A DNA stretch of 64,000 nucleotides from an uncultured Clostridia bacterium (GTDB lineage: Bacteria; Bacillota; Clostridia; Christensenellales; UBA1242). Location of the stretch: positions 202,386 to 266,385 of the forward strand of contig CAKVHF010000002.1 of NCBI GenBank assembly GCA_934748015.1, given 5' to 3'. How positions within the stretch are numbered: the stretch's first letter is position 1; the number at the start of each line of letters is the position of its first letter. Of the stretch, positions 42,324 through 52,033 are shown one piece after another. Both the position numbers and the translations under genes were made by a program. The notes beneath the pieces are model-generated. The model made no database searches. It was not told where the DNA came from and saw only the letters and a list, made by a program, of their open reading frames with translations.

Positions 42324-45008
42324 TTACTTTGCAATATTCTCTTTTTGCTTTTTCTTATTGCGGATATAATTGGAGATCAACTTCTCTATCTCTACACAAG
42401 GGATAACCATAATAGCAGAGATTATTGCATATATCCATTGAATAAATGTCAGTTGTGTGGCTCCGAAGAAGTTAGCAATAAATGGAATAAGTGTAGGAAC
42501 TAGTATCAATACAACTCCGACAAGGAAAGATATATTAAGTATTTTGTTGTCAAATGGGTTGGATGAGAATAGCGACTTACGAGATTTAGTATTGTAAGAA
42601 TGGAACAATTGAATAAGTGCAAGTGTTATAAATGCCATTGTCATGCCTACTTCGTGATTGTGCATGATGTAATTGCCTATGCAATAAGATAACATTGTAA
42701 GAACGGTCTGTATAAGTCCTTGGACTAATATTGCTTTGCCAGTCGATCCAGCAAACAGGCTAGAACCCGATTTCCGTGGCGGATAATCCATAATATCCTT
42801 GTCTGCTTTCTCACATCCTAGTGCTAGGGCAGGTAGTGAGTCGGTAACCAGGTTGATCCATAAGATCATAACTGCTGTCAAAAATTCTTGACCAGGTTGT
42901 AGCAAGAATATCGTTGCAATAAACAAGCACAAGACCTCTGCAATGTTGGCAGAAAGTAAGTATTTAACCGCTTTTTGGATATTGGCATATACCTTTCTAC
43001 CTTCTTCTACAGCGGCAACGATTGTAGCAAAGTTGTCATCAGCCAGAACCATATCTGCAGCGCCTTTGCTGACATCAGTACCAGTGATACCCATGCCTAC
43101 GCCTACATCGGCGATCTTGATACTAGGTGCATCATTGACACCATCACCAGTCATGGCTACTATCATCTTAAATGTCTTAAATGCTTGAACTATTCGTACT
43201 TTGTTCTCTGGACTAACCCTAGCAAATACTGCATATCTAGGCAGATTAGCAAAGAACTCTTTGTCGCTTAATTTATCTAACTCTGCACCAGTTATTGCTA
43301 GTGAGTCACTCTTGTATATTCCTATTTCTTTAGCAATAGCAACTGCTGTATCTAGGTGGTCACCTGTGATCATAATTGCACGCATGCCTGCTCGGTTGCA
43401 TGTTTCAACTGCTTTCTTGACTTCCTTCCTTGGTGGGTCGATCATGCCTACTATTCCTACAAAGGTTAGTCCCTCTTCTAGGTATTCTCTATTGTCTAGA
43501 TCGGTGGTCTTGATTGCAAGCCCTAGTACACGCAATGCATCATCTGCCATGTTTTTGTTAGCCTGCTTGATTATAAGCATATCGTTGTCGGTGATAGGTC
43601 TAATCTCGTCACCAACTAGTATGTTGGTGCAACGATTTAGAATAACATCTACAGCACCTTTGGTGTAGGATATATCTTTGCCACGCACATTATTGACGGT
43701 TGTCATCAATTTTCTTTTGCTGTCAAATGGGATCTCGTATACTCTAGGAGATTCTTCTTTCAATATTTTTACATTAGTTCCAATCAATTTAGCATAAGCA
43801 ACTAGTGCGGTTTCAGTTGGGTCGCCTACAAGGTTGCTGTCTGCATTTTCAATTGTGTCATTGCATAGCACCAAGCCTTCGATAAGCAATCTTTCACTTT
43901 CGTCATTGTGGGAACTGTCTTCTCTATAGAATAGTCCTTGGCTGGTTGTATACAATTGTTTTACGGTCATTTTGTTAATAGTAAGAGTACCTGTTTTGTC
44001 CGAACATATTACTTGGCAACAGCCCAATGTTTCTACCGCTGGCAGATTTTTTACTATTGCTTTTCTTTCGCTCATTCGCTTAACACCAATTGCTAACACG
44101 ATTGTTACAACTGCAGGTAGTCCCTCTGGGATAGCAGCAACTGCTATTGCAACTGCTGTCATAAAACTATGAGATATGCTGTCTGCCGTAAAGCCGTTCT
44201 TGATAAGCGATGCTACAAAGATTACAACCGCAATGCCAAGAACTAGGATTGATAGATATTTGGCAGTCTTGGCTAATTGTCCTTGCAGAGGTGTCAGAGT
44301 TTCTTTGCTTTCGCTTAGCATTGTTGCAATCTTGCCTACTTCGGTGTTCATGCCCGTTGCTACAACCACACCTTTGCCACGGCCGTAAGATACTACACCA
44401 CTACTAAATACCATGTTTTTGCGATCGCCTAGGGGAGTATCTTCTTTTAGTACTACTTTGTGATCTTTCTCGGTTGGAACACTCTCACCAGTCAGGGCAG
44501 ATTCTTCTATCTTAAGGGATGCAGATTCTATCAATCTGATATCTGCTGGGACATAATCGCCAGCCTCAAGAATTACAATATCACCCACAACCAGATCTTC
44601 GCTCTTAATCTTGATAACTTCACCGTCACGCATTACTTTGGCATAAGGCTTGTTCATGTTCTTCAGGGCTTCCATTGCATCATTGGCCTTGTTCTCTTGC
44701 ACCAGTCCGATGATTGCGTTGACAATAACTATTAGTAGTATTATGCCACTGTCTACTAGATCAATGTATTTCTTTTCGATTATTGCCAGCACCGCAGAGA
44801 TAACTGCAGCAACCAGTAACACAATAATCATTATATCCTTCATCTGATCTAGGAAACGCAAAACTATATTTCTTCGCTTTCCTTCTTTTAAGACATTTTT
44901 GCCATCACGCTCTAGCCTAGTTGTGGCACTCTTGCTACTTAAGCCATCTTCGTGAGTATTGAAGTTGTCCAGTACTTCTTTTATGTTTTTTGCATGAAAA
45001 TTTTTCAT
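42324..45008 (-). CDS. calcium-transporting P-type ATPase (type IIA)
   Basis: 894 residues. A membrane pump that uses ATP to export Ca2+ (or Mn2+). The order is typical: N-terminal cation-ATPase domain, actuator loop with TGESVPTEK (173-181), PEGLPAVVTIVLAIG (294-308) in helix 4 with Ca2+-site residues, phosphorylation motif DKTGTLT (D337), nucleotide domain, hinge MTGDGVNDAPSIK, and six C-terminal helices with LWINLVTDSLPALALG. All catalytic motifs are intact. It resembles bacterial PacL/YloB-type and SERCA pumps. It is divergent from a Ca2+/cation antiporter gene, so the pair likely controls cytoplasmic calcium, which also matters in sporulation. Confidence 0.93.
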   Translation of the reverse strand: MKNFHAKNIKEVLDNFNTHEDGLSSKSATTRLERDGKNVLKEGKRRNIVLRFLDQMKDIMIIVLLVAAVISAVLAIIEKKYIDLVDSGIILLIVIVNAIIGLVQENKANDAMEALKNMNKPYAKVMRDGEVIKIKSEDLVVGDIVILEAGDYVPADIRLIESASLKIEESALTGESVPTEKDHKVVLKEDTPLGDRKNMVFSSGVVSYGRGKGVVVATGMNTEVGKIATMLSESKETLTPLQGQLAKTAKYLSILVLGIAVVIFVASLIKNGFTADSISHSFMTAVAIAVAAIPEGLPAVVTIVLAIGVKRMSERKAIVKNLPAVETLGCCQVICSDKTGTLTINKMTVKQLYTTSQGLFYREDSSHNDESERLLIEGLVLCNDTIENADSNLVGDPTETALVAYAKLIGTNVKILKEESPRVYEIPFDSKRKLMTTVNNVRGKDISYTKGAVDVILNRCTNILVGDEIRPITDNDMLIIKQANKNMADDALRVLGLAIKTTDLDNREYLEEGLTFVGIVGMIDPPRKEVKKAVETCNRAGMRAIMITGDHLDTAVAIAKEIGIYKSDSLAITGAELDKLSDKEFFANLPRYAVFARVSPENKVRIVQAFKTFKMIVAMTGDGVNDAPSIKIADVGVGMGITGTDVSKGAADMVLADDNFATIVAAVEEGRKVYANIQKAVKYLLSANIAEVLCLFIATIFLLQPGQEFLTAVMILWINLVTDSLPALALGCEKADKDIMDYPPRKSGSSLFAGSTGKAILVQGLIQTVLTMLSYCIGNYIMHNHEVGMTMAFITLALIQLFHSYNTKSRKSLFSSNPFDNKILNISFLVGVVLILVPTLIPFIANFFGATQLTFIQWIYAIISAIMVIPCVEIEKLISNYIRNKKKQKENIAK

Positions 45009-45320
45009 AATTATAACAAAATATCCTTTTTCTTATAAATATTGACTATAACATGATTATTGTAGCATAGTTAGTTGCTAGTTTCAAAATTATAATTGGA
45101 CACTTTTCATTTTCTATATCATTTTTGTGAGGTTGTTATATCATAAAATGTGCGTGTACACAATAAACATTATTAATAGTATGACATATCGTGTGCATTT
45201 TGTTAACTGTGGCAAAATTTGAGATATTTATTTCGGCGATTTTTTGCAATTTAAGGAAATGCAATATCCAAGATATTAGTTATATGTATTGCAACAAAAA
45301 TATTGGAAGAGTTATTGTGT
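45009..45320. other. 312-bp divergent intergenic region
   Basis: It separates the divergent Ca2+-ATPase and antiporter genes. It is AT-rich with GTGCGTGTACAC and similar small palindromes near 45150-45165, but I see no promoter with good boxes on either strand and no gene. Confidence 0.4.
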
Positions 45321-46280
45321 ATGGAATTGTTTTGGTGTATTACTTTATTTGTTTTGGGGCTAATCATAATAATTTTTAGTGGCAACTGGATGGTAGATAA
45401 TGCTGTTAAGATCAGCAGGATTACTGGCATCCCAGAGGTGCTGATAGGGGCGACAATTATAGCCCTAGCGACTACTTTGCCCGAACTAAATGTGACAATA
45501 TTTTCTAGCCTAGATGGCGTCAACGAACTGGCTGTTGGCAACGCCATGGGTAGTATAATTTTTAACCTAACATTTATTGTAGGCATCGTTATGCTATTTA
45601 CTAAAAACCCAATTACCAAGGCGGACCTTGGTAGTAACTTTTATATCATGTTTTTTTCCATACTTTTTGTGTATATTTTGGGCATAACCAACTCTATTAA
45701 TCGATTTACTGGCATGATATTGCTTACGATATTTTTGCTGTTTTTTATCAACAACATTATTGATGCTAACCGCAAAGAAACAGTGATAGAGGCGTACAGA
45801 CTACATGTGTCTAAGGATAAGGTGGGAAGTCTCTGGAAATGCATAATTTTCTTTTGCATAAGTTCATTCTTTGTGTCAATGGGAGCAAGGTTACTAGTAC
45901 AGAACGGCGAGAACCTAGCACGGCTTATGAATATATCCGAACATATTATAGGTGTTAGTATAATTGCGGTTGGAACTTCACTGCCGGAGGTTGTTACTGC
46001 AACTGCTAGCATTAAGCATGGCAGTACAGGCATAGCGGTGGGCAATACTATAGGAGCCAATATTATGAGTAGCACACTTCTTTTGGGTGTAAGTGCGGTT
46101 ATGGAACCCAAAGGGCTAGTTATGCACAGCAATATCACAACCTTTGCTATCCCTATGATTTTGCTTAGTAGTCTAATTTTGTTTCTGCCAATATTGTTTA
46201 ATCGCAAAATATACAAGACGCAAGGGGTTTTGCTTCTTATAATGTTCTTTGCATATTATTTAGTGGCGGTTAGGTTCTAA
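45321..46280 (+). CDS. Ca2+/cation antiporter, CaCA family (YrbG-like)
   Basis: 319 residues from the ATG at 45321 (MELFWCITL), preceded by GGAAGAG. Ten membrane helices in two inverted halves. The two alpha repeats that form the ion path are clear: GATIIALATTLPELNVTIFS...AVGNAMGSIIFN (about 43-85) and GVSIIAVGTSLPEVVTATAS...AVGNTIGANIMS (about 211-253), each with the essential Glu in L-P-E. It is expected to exchange Na+ or H+ for Ca2+ across the cytoplasmic membrane. Divergent from the Ca2+-ATPase gene. Confidence 0.92.
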   Translation: MELFWCITLFVLGLIIIIFSGNWMVDNAVKISRITGIPEVLIGATIIALATTLPELNVTIFSSLDGVNELAVGNAMGSIIFNLTFIVGIVMLFTKNPITKADLGSNFYIMFFSILFVYILGITNSINRFTGMILLTIFLLFFINNIIDANRKETVIEAYRLHVSKDKVGSLWKCIIFFCISSFFVSMGARLLVQNGENLARLMNISEHIIGVSIIAVGTSLPEVVTATASIKHGSTGIAVGNTIGANIMSSTLLLGVSAVMEPKGLVMHSNITTFAIPMILLSSLILFLPILFNRKIYKTQGVLLLIMFFAYYLVAVRF

Positions 46281-46347
46281 AATGCGACAAGTAAGTAATA
46301 TATTGCTAGTAGCAAAACATTTTTTTGGGGACATATAGGAGATTGAA

Positions 46348-47838
46348 ATGAGTATTAAAAAAATTGGATGGGCAATTGTATGCCTTATTGCTTGTGTAAT
46401 ACTGTGTAGTTGTGGTGGAGATGGCAAAACAATAGAGGCTGTAAGCAGAAACATCACGACATATACTATGGATATTACATACAAGGATGATCACACACTG
46501 GCGGTAGATCAGACAGTGGATTATGTTAACAATGAGGGTGAAGACATAGGTGAGTTATATTTCCACCTTTATCCTAAGTCTTTCAATATGGATGCAACTC
46601 ACAAGCCAGTAGGGGTGCTTAACAAGTCAAAAGCATACTACAATGGTGATAGTGAGGGAGATATAGAAATAGAAAACGTCAAGGTCGCTAGTGATGTGGT
46701 TGCTATGACTTATGTGGGCGATGATGAGGACTTTCTTAAGATAGAATTGAAGGATAAGGTCGCTAATGGCGGAAAATTGAAAATAAGCATGCAATATGTT
46801 GTAACGATCCCTAACTGCAATCACAGATTTGGTTATGGCGAGAACACTATTAACTTGGGCAATTTCTATCCAGTGCTTGCTGTATACGACAATGGTGAGT
46901 ATTCGCTTAATTCTTATCACAGCAACGGTGATCCATTCTATAGCGATATTGCTAACTACAAGGTGACTATTACATCACCCGAGGCGTATACAATTGCATC
47001 TACGGGCAAGATGACTGCTTTAGACAGCAAAGATGGCGTCAAAACTAGCACTTATGAGGCAAAAGCGGTTAGAGATTATGCATTTGTGCTAAGTGAGAAG
47101 TTTGAAGTAGCGACATCCAAGATTGAGGGTGTGGATGTAATGTACTACTATTATGACGATGAGAATTGGGAGAAGAATCTGCAAGCAAGTGTAGATGCGG
47201 TTGTTACATTTAACGAGTTGTTTGGTAAATATCCATATTCTACACTATCTGTTGTTAAAGCCAATTTTGTCCATGGTGGCATGGAATATCCTAACCTAGT
47301 GTATATTAGCGATGCGGTGACCGAAGAGTTGGATTATATCAATGTAATCGTGCATGAGATCGCTCACCAATGGTGGTATGGCTTGGTCGGAAATGACGAA
47401 TATGTTAATTCTTGGCTTGACGAAGGCTTAACTGAGTTTTCGACTAATTTATTCTACGAGAACAATCCAAGTTACAATGTGGATACAAAGGAAATTGTGA
47501 AGAATATAACCAAGAGTTACACCAATTTTGTGGAAATATATTCTAGTGTGTTAGGAGATGTGGATACAACCATGAACCGTAGGCTAGACGAGTACAATTC
47601 TGAGCCAGAATATGTGTATATAACTTATGTTAAAGGTAACCTATTTTTCAATACACTTAGGGACACTATTGGCAAAGACAAGTTTATGAAAGGACTACGA
47701 AAATATTTTGAGGATAACAAGTTTGGAATAGCCAACCCAGACAAGATGTTAGAGGCATTTAGTGGTGTAACCAATACAGACCTTAAGCCGTTCTTTGATA
47801 GTTGGATCAATGGCAAGGTAGATATAGTTGAGCCATAG
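46348..47838 (+). CDS. M1-family metallo-aminopeptidase, lipoprotein
   Basis: 496 residues; AGGAGATT precedes the ATG. The signal peptide ends in a lipobox-like LCSC (C22), so it should be tethered outside the membrane. The zinc site HEIAHQWWYG (H336, E337, H340) with the third ligand E359 (WLDEGLTEF) has the exact HExxH-18-E spacing of M1 peptidases, and HGGMEYPN replaces the family GAMEN exopeptidase motif. The N-terminal beta domain (about 40-250) matches the M1 layout; there is no C-terminal armadillo domain, so it is a short form. It removes N-terminal residues from extracellular peptides, probably for nutrition. Confidence 0.92.
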   Translation: MSIKKIGWAIVCLIACVILCSCGGDGKTIEAVSRNITTYTMDITYKDDHTLAVDQTVDYVNNEGEDIGELYFHLYPKSFNMDATHKPVGVLNKSKAYYNGDSEGDIEIENVKVASDVVAMTYVGDDEDFLKIELKDKVANGGKLKISMQYVVTIPNCNHRFGYGENTINLGNFYPVLAVYDNGEYSLNSYHSNGDPFYSDIANYKVTITSPEAYTIASTGKMTALDSKDGVKTSTYEAKAVRDYAFVLSEKFEVATSKIEGVDVMYYYYDDENWEKNLQASVDAVVTFNELFGKYPYSTLSVVKANFVHGGMEYPNLVYISDAVTEELDYINVIVHEIAHQWWYGLVGNDEYVNSWLDEGLTEFSTNLFYENNPSYNVDTKEIVKNITKSYTNFVEIYSSVLGDVDTTMNRRLDEYNSEPEYVYITYVKGNLFFNTLRDTIGKDKFMKGLRKYFEDNKFGIANPDKMLEAFSGVTNTDLKPFFDSWINGKVDIVEP

Positions 47839-47911
47839 TCTGCAACGCAAAAAAATTAAGTATAAAAAAATTTTTTAATAAAAGTTGTATTGTTAAAATT
47901 TAATAAAAATA

Positions 47912-47996
47912 ATTAAGCGAAGAATTAAGTGAACTTACTATAGTAGTGAGACTAGCGGGGTGAATTTAAGAGCAATCTTTGCTTAATTTTTTTTTG
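47912..47996 (+). terminator. long branched terminator or structured RNA
   Basis: AATTAAGCGAAG pairs with CTTTGCTTAATT (one wobble) followed by T9. The enclosed 54 bases contain CTTACTA / TAGTGAG (47935-47951) and the GC-richer CTAGCGGGGTG. It follows the aminopeptidase gene by 73 bases. It works as a terminator by appearance, but the large folded arm is unusual. Confidence 0.65.
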
Positions 47997-48047
47997 CTAA
48001 TAAGTAAAAAGTGTAAACAAAATCTAGATGTTAATGTGCAGTTACTA

Positions 48048-48140
48048 TTCGACAAAATAACTTATGATTAGATATAAGATTACAATTGTCTTGCGATATG
48101 TTAAAAGGGTTGTAGTGATATCATAAGTGTAGAATATAAT
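48048..48140 (+). promoter_or_regulatory. Spo0A-type box and -10 element of spoIIE
   Basis: TTCGACA at 48048-48054 is a perfect Spo0A recognition heptamer. TATAAT lies at 48135-48140 with TTGTAG 19 bp upstream as a poor -35. A weak or distant -35 plus an upstream Spo0A box is how spoIIE is controlled in Bacillus (established there; inferred here). Confidence 0.5.
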
Positions 48141-48169
48141 GGATAAAAAATGATAAGGATGCTAGGCAC

Positions 48170-50503
48170 ATGGAAGTAAAATCTAAGATAGAATATCTTA
48201 AGAAAAATAAAAAAAATATTGGCAAAAATATATTCAAATTTATTGTTTGTGTAATTATGTTTTGGGCGGTGAATAGTGTATGTCTTTTTGCTGGACATAA
48301 TACGCTTGGTTTTGCTCTTTGCTTTGCTATTATCACCTTTGGTTATAACCCAATTGTTATAAGTTTAATATTTGGTGCAACATTCTATTTGCATGATTTA
48401 GATACATCGTCACTTGAGATTTCTGCAATAGTTGTGCTACTCTGTGTGGTGCTATATCTGGTTAATAGGTGGAAAAAAATCACATACAATAAGGGTCTTA
48501 ACTATATACTATTCATAGTATCAATTATTCCCTATATTTACTTGCATATTGGCACTATGCGTAGTAATGCAGGAATGTTTTTGTCAATGTTATTTGCAGT
48601 GTTTTTTTTATACATTTGTGTTTCGTTTTTCAAGGGTACAATTAGGCGAGGATTTAATAACAGGCTCAATCCTGACGAGAAGATTTGTGGAGCAATTGTG
48701 CTTACAATAATTGCTTTTGGATTAAGCAGTATAGATCTATTTGCGGTAGATATTGCAACAATTGTAACATCTATATTGGTTTTATTTATTGCATACATTT
48801 ATGGCATACTAGAAAGCACATTGGTTGCTTTTGTAATGGGGTTTGGGGTTTCACTACATTTAGTCAATCCTATATATATTTCCTACTATTTACTTATGGG
48901 TGTTGTGGCAGGAGCGTTTAAGAGTAGTACTAAGATTTTTAGTAGTTTGGGTGTAATATTAATCAACATATTTTTCACATTGTACTTCACCAATTATATT
49001 GTTTTCGAGCCTATAACTTTAATTGCAGTAACAGTACTTGCACTTGCTTTTGCGTTTGTTCCAAGAAGATTTATTGCTTGGCTAAAAGATGTCTTTGCAG
49101 GGTATAAGAGTAATGTTGCTGTGCGAAATGTAATCAAGTCCAGCAAGGACAAAATTGTTAGAAAACTTAATGACATGTCGTGTGTGTTTAAGGAAATGGA
49201 ATATACTTTTAAGCGATGTATTAAGAGAACTCTACCCATGGTAGAGAAGAAAAGTATTATCAAAGAGGATCTTGTGACAGCGGTGTGTAGTGATTGTCCC
49301 AATCGAGATAAGTGTTTGAAATTAAATGGACAATATAGTGACCAAGTATTTGACTGTATGATTGATGCAGGGATAGAAACTGGACTGGTAGAAGAGGCTA
49401 ACGTTAACAATTATCTTATTAGCCGTTGTGCAAAATTGCCATACTTAATAAGCACCGCCAACGAAATAATTAGAGGCTATCGTGAATATAATATTATGAC
49501 GCAGAATATGGATTGCAGTAAGATACTGGTTGCGGAACAATTTGCGGGAGTAAGTAGTGTTATCAAAAACATTGCAATCGATGTTGATGAAGATGTTAAT
49601 TTCGATCTAGATCTGGAGAGGCGAATAAGTGAAGATCTACTATATAACAATGTCTTTGCCGAAGAGGTCGTTGTGTATGACAAGAACTTAGCCGAGAAGT
49701 CTGTGACGATATTGGCACAAAATGACAAAATTAATCGTAAAGCGATCGAGAAAGTTGTATCAAAAGCATGCAACACTAGGTTAGACATTGTCAGCGTTGT
49801 GCCTAGCAAGATACCCAACCTTAGCACTATTTATATGTCCACATGTCCCAACTATGATGTTGTTTTTGGCAGTGCAACCTGTAACAAGGCAGGTACAATT
49901 GTAAGTGGTGACACACATAGTTTTGTCAAAATAGATAGTGGCAAATATCTGCTGGCATTAAGTGACGGAATGGGAAGCGGAACTGAGGCGAGAGAGACAA
50001 GTGATTTGGCAATTAGTTTAGTCGAAAATTATTATAAGGCAGGCTTTGATAACAATCTTATTTTGTCGTCTGTTAACAAACTGTTGTCCCTAAATAGCGA
50101 AGAAAGTTTTTCCGCACTTGACTTATGTATATTAGATTTTTTTGCAGGCACTATGGACTTTGTAAAACTAGCAACTCCTCGCAGTTATATTAAGAAAAAA
50201 ACAGGACTAGAAGTGATTGACTCCTCTGGGTTACCTATGGGGATCTTGGACGAGATGCGACCGCATATAACTAAGAAATATATTGAGAGTTTTGATATTG
50301 TTGTGTTAGTGTCGGACGGGGTTGCTGATGTCTTTGGGCAAGAGAGATTATATAACTTTGTCAACAATCTTAACATGATCAATCCACAGGATATTGCCGA
50401 TGCGATACTATCTAAGGCAAAAAGTCTATCCAATGGTGTGTGCGAGGATGATATGACGGTTCTTACGGCAAGAATATTCCCAACCAATGCTAACTCTAAA
50501 TAA
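48170..50503 (+). CDS. spoIIE: stage II sporulation protein E
   Basis: 777 residues; AAGGATG lies eight bases before the ATG. The N-terminal half (about 20-320) has about ten membrane helices. A middle region follows with the conserved Cys cluster CSDCPNRDKC, then a C-terminal PP2C phosphatase (about 560-770) with SDGMGSGTEA (D599), LDLCILDFFAGTMDFVKLATPRSYI and VSDGVADVFG, which carries the metal-binding Asp residues. In Bacillus, SpoIIE binds FtsZ at the polar septum and dephosphorylates SpoIIAA to activate sigma-F in the forespore. Here it stands 70 bases before murE and the division genes. It is the best evidence that the organism forms endospores or descends from spore-formers. Confidence 0.95.
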   Translation: MEVKSKIEYLKKNKKNIGKNIFKFIVCVIMFWAVNSVCLFAGHNTLGFALCFAIITFGYNPIVISLIFGATFYLHDLDTSSLEISAIVVLLCVVLYLVNRWKKITYNKGLNYILFIVSIIPYIYLHIGTMRSNAGMFLSMLFAVFFLYICVSFFKGTIRRGFNNRLNPDEKICGAIVLTIIAFGLSSIDLFAVDIATIVTSILVLFIAYIYGILESTLVAFVMGFGVSLHLVNPIYISYYLLMGVVAGAFKSSTKIFSSLGVILINIFFTLYFTNYIVFEPITLIAVTVLALAFAFVPRRFIAWLKDVFAGYKSNVAVRNVIKSSKDKIVRKLNDMSCVFKEMEYTFKRCIKRTLPMVEKKSIIKEDLVTAVCSDCPNRDKCLKLNGQYSDQVFDCMIDAGIETGLVEEANVNNYLISRCAKLPYLISTANEIIRGYREYNIMTQNMDCSKILVAEQFAGVSSVIKNIAIDVDEDVNFDLDLERRISEDLLYNNVFAEEVVVYDKNLAEKSVTILAQNDKINRKAIEKVVSKACNTRLDIVSVVPSKIPNLSTIYMSTCPNYDVVFGSATCNKAGTIVSGDTHSFVKIDSGKYLLALSDGMGSGTEARETSDLAISLVENYYKAGFDNNLILSSVNKLLSLNSEESFSALDLCILDFFAGTMDFVKLATPRSYIKKKTGLEVIDSSGLPMGILDEMRPHITKKYIESFDIVVLVSDGVADVFGQERLYNFVNNLNMINPQDIADAILSKAKSLSNGVCEDDMTVLTARIFPTNANSK

Positions 50504-50572
50504 TTGAAATTATCAAAACTCTCAGCAGTGGTGAAAATAATAATAAAAAAACATATAAACAAGGAATGGAAT

Positions 50573-52021
50573 ATGAGATTATCAAACATATTAAAAGGTT
50601 TGAAAACAAAAAAGATATATAATTATGAAGATGTTAATGTGGATGTAATGACACACAATAGCGATGATGTCATTGCGGGTGCGATGTTTTTTTGCGTAAC
50701 AGGTGGACATCTAGATGGAAATAATTATGTAACAAAAGCACTGCAAAATGGGGCAAAAGTGGTTGTGAGCGAGCGAGATCAAGAATTGCCTAACTGCATC
50801 ACAATAGTTGTAGATAATACAAGGATTGCAATGAGTATTATGGCACGCAATTTCTATGGTGTGAGTGATGAAAAGGTGAAAAAAATTGCAGTTGTGGGGA
50901 CTAATGGCAAAACAACAACAGTGTCGGTTATTGCAGAAATTTTGAAATCCGCTGGCAAAAAAGTAGGAGTAATAGGCACAAATGGTGTGTATATCAATGG
51001 CAGTTTTTTGCCCAATAATTTTACAACACCTGATCCAATAGAATTGCACTATATGTTTAGCCAAATGGTTGCTTTTGGGGTAGAAATTGTTATAATGGAA
51101 GTGACAGCCCATGCGATATATTACAACAAAATATATGGTATCAAGTTTGATATAGGGGTGTTCACTAATGTAACTAATGAACACTTAGATTTTTTTGGCA
51201 ATATGGACAATTATATTGCAGTTAAGAAGTCTATTTTTGACAAATCTCATATGGGGGTTGCGATTGTCAATGTTGATGACCCAACAGGCGTGGATATAGC
51301 CAAGAGTGCTAATATCCCAGTCGTTAGTTATGGAATATATAATCCAGCCAATGTTTTTGCCGTTAAGATATCCATGAGTATCAACAATTGCAGATTTGTA
51401 GTCAATGCCAATGACGAAATAATCAAGATATCCACATCGCTTATCGGTGAATACAATGTGTACAATATTTTGGCAAGCATCACAGTGGCAAAATGGCTGG
51501 GAGTAAGTAATAGTGTTATAGAAAAAAGCATATTACATATTGCCAATATCCCAGGCAGATTGATGCAGTATTCGTTGTCTGGCAACCGCAAAATCATAAT
51601 AGATTTTGCTCACACACCAGATGGTTTCGAAAAGGTGCTAGGGTTGATCAGACACTTAAGACGAGGGCGACTTAAGGTTGTCTTTGGGTGTGTAGGATAT
51701 AGTGACTATGCTAAGAGGGTTGCTATGGGTAGAATTGCAGGCGAGATGTGTGACGAGGTGTATATAACAACCGACAATCTTGGCTACGAGGACTTCGATA
51801 AGTCGGTCAGGGATATATCAAACGATATCGCAAAGGACAAAATAAAAGAATGCAATGCCGATAGAGCTGAGATTATAGAGCATGCTTACGATAGTATGGA
51901 GAGTAATGATACCTTAATTATTCTGGGCAAGGGTGTAGAAGATAAACAAGTTGTCAAAAATGTTAAAGTGCCATATTGCGATGTAGATGTGGTAGAGAGA
52001 TTGGTTGCAAGGAGTAAGTAG
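50573..52021 (+). CDS. murE: UDP-MurNAc-tripeptide synthetase (MurE-type)
   Basis: 482 residues from the ATG at 50573 (MRLSNILKGL), preceded by AAGGAATGG. A cytoplasmic ATP-dependent ligase that adds the third amino acid of the peptidoglycan stem. It has the Mur N-terminal domain (MTHNSDDVIAGAMFFCVTG), the ATP-binding GTNGKTTTV, the metal-binding FTNVTNEHLDFFGNMDNYIAVKKSIF, and the C-terminal domain with FAHTPDGFEKVL. The substrate-specifying motif, D-N-P-R in enzymes that add meso-diaminopimelate, reads D-N-L-G here (51773-51784, D401), so the amino acid added is uncertain. It follows spoIIE and precedes mraY by 12 bases. Confidence 0.9.
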   Translation: MRLSNILKGLKTKKIYNYEDVNVDVMTHNSDDVIAGAMFFCVTGGHLDGNNYVTKALQNGAKVVVSERDQELPNCITIVVDNTRIAMSIMARNFYGVSDEKVKKIAVVGTNGKTTTVSVIAEILKSAGKKVGVIGTNGVYINGSFLPNNFTTPDPIELHYMFSQMVAFGVEIVIMEVTAHAIYYNKIYGIKFDIGVFTNVTNEHLDFFGNMDNYIAVKKSIFDKSHMGVAIVNVDDPTGVDIAKSANIPVVSYGIYNPANVFAVKISMSINNCRFVVNANDEIIKISTSLIGEYNVYNILASITVAKWLGVSNSVIEKSILHIANIPGRLMQYSLSGNRKIIIDFAHTPDGFEKVLGLIRHLRRGRLKVVFGCVGYSDYAKRVAMGRIAGEMCDEVYITTDNLGYEDFDKSVRDISNDIAKDKIKECNADRAEIIEHAYDSMESNDTLIILGKGVEDKQVVKNVKVPYCDVDVVERLVARSK

Positions 52022-52033
52022 AAAAAGTTAATA

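Larger units (their letters stand above)
47839..48169. other. 331-bp regulatory region before spoIIE
   Basis: No coding gene. It contains the branched terminator at 47912-47996, the Spo0A-type box at 48048-48054 and a TATAAT at 48135-48140 about 30 bases before the spoIIE start. Confidence 0.7.
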
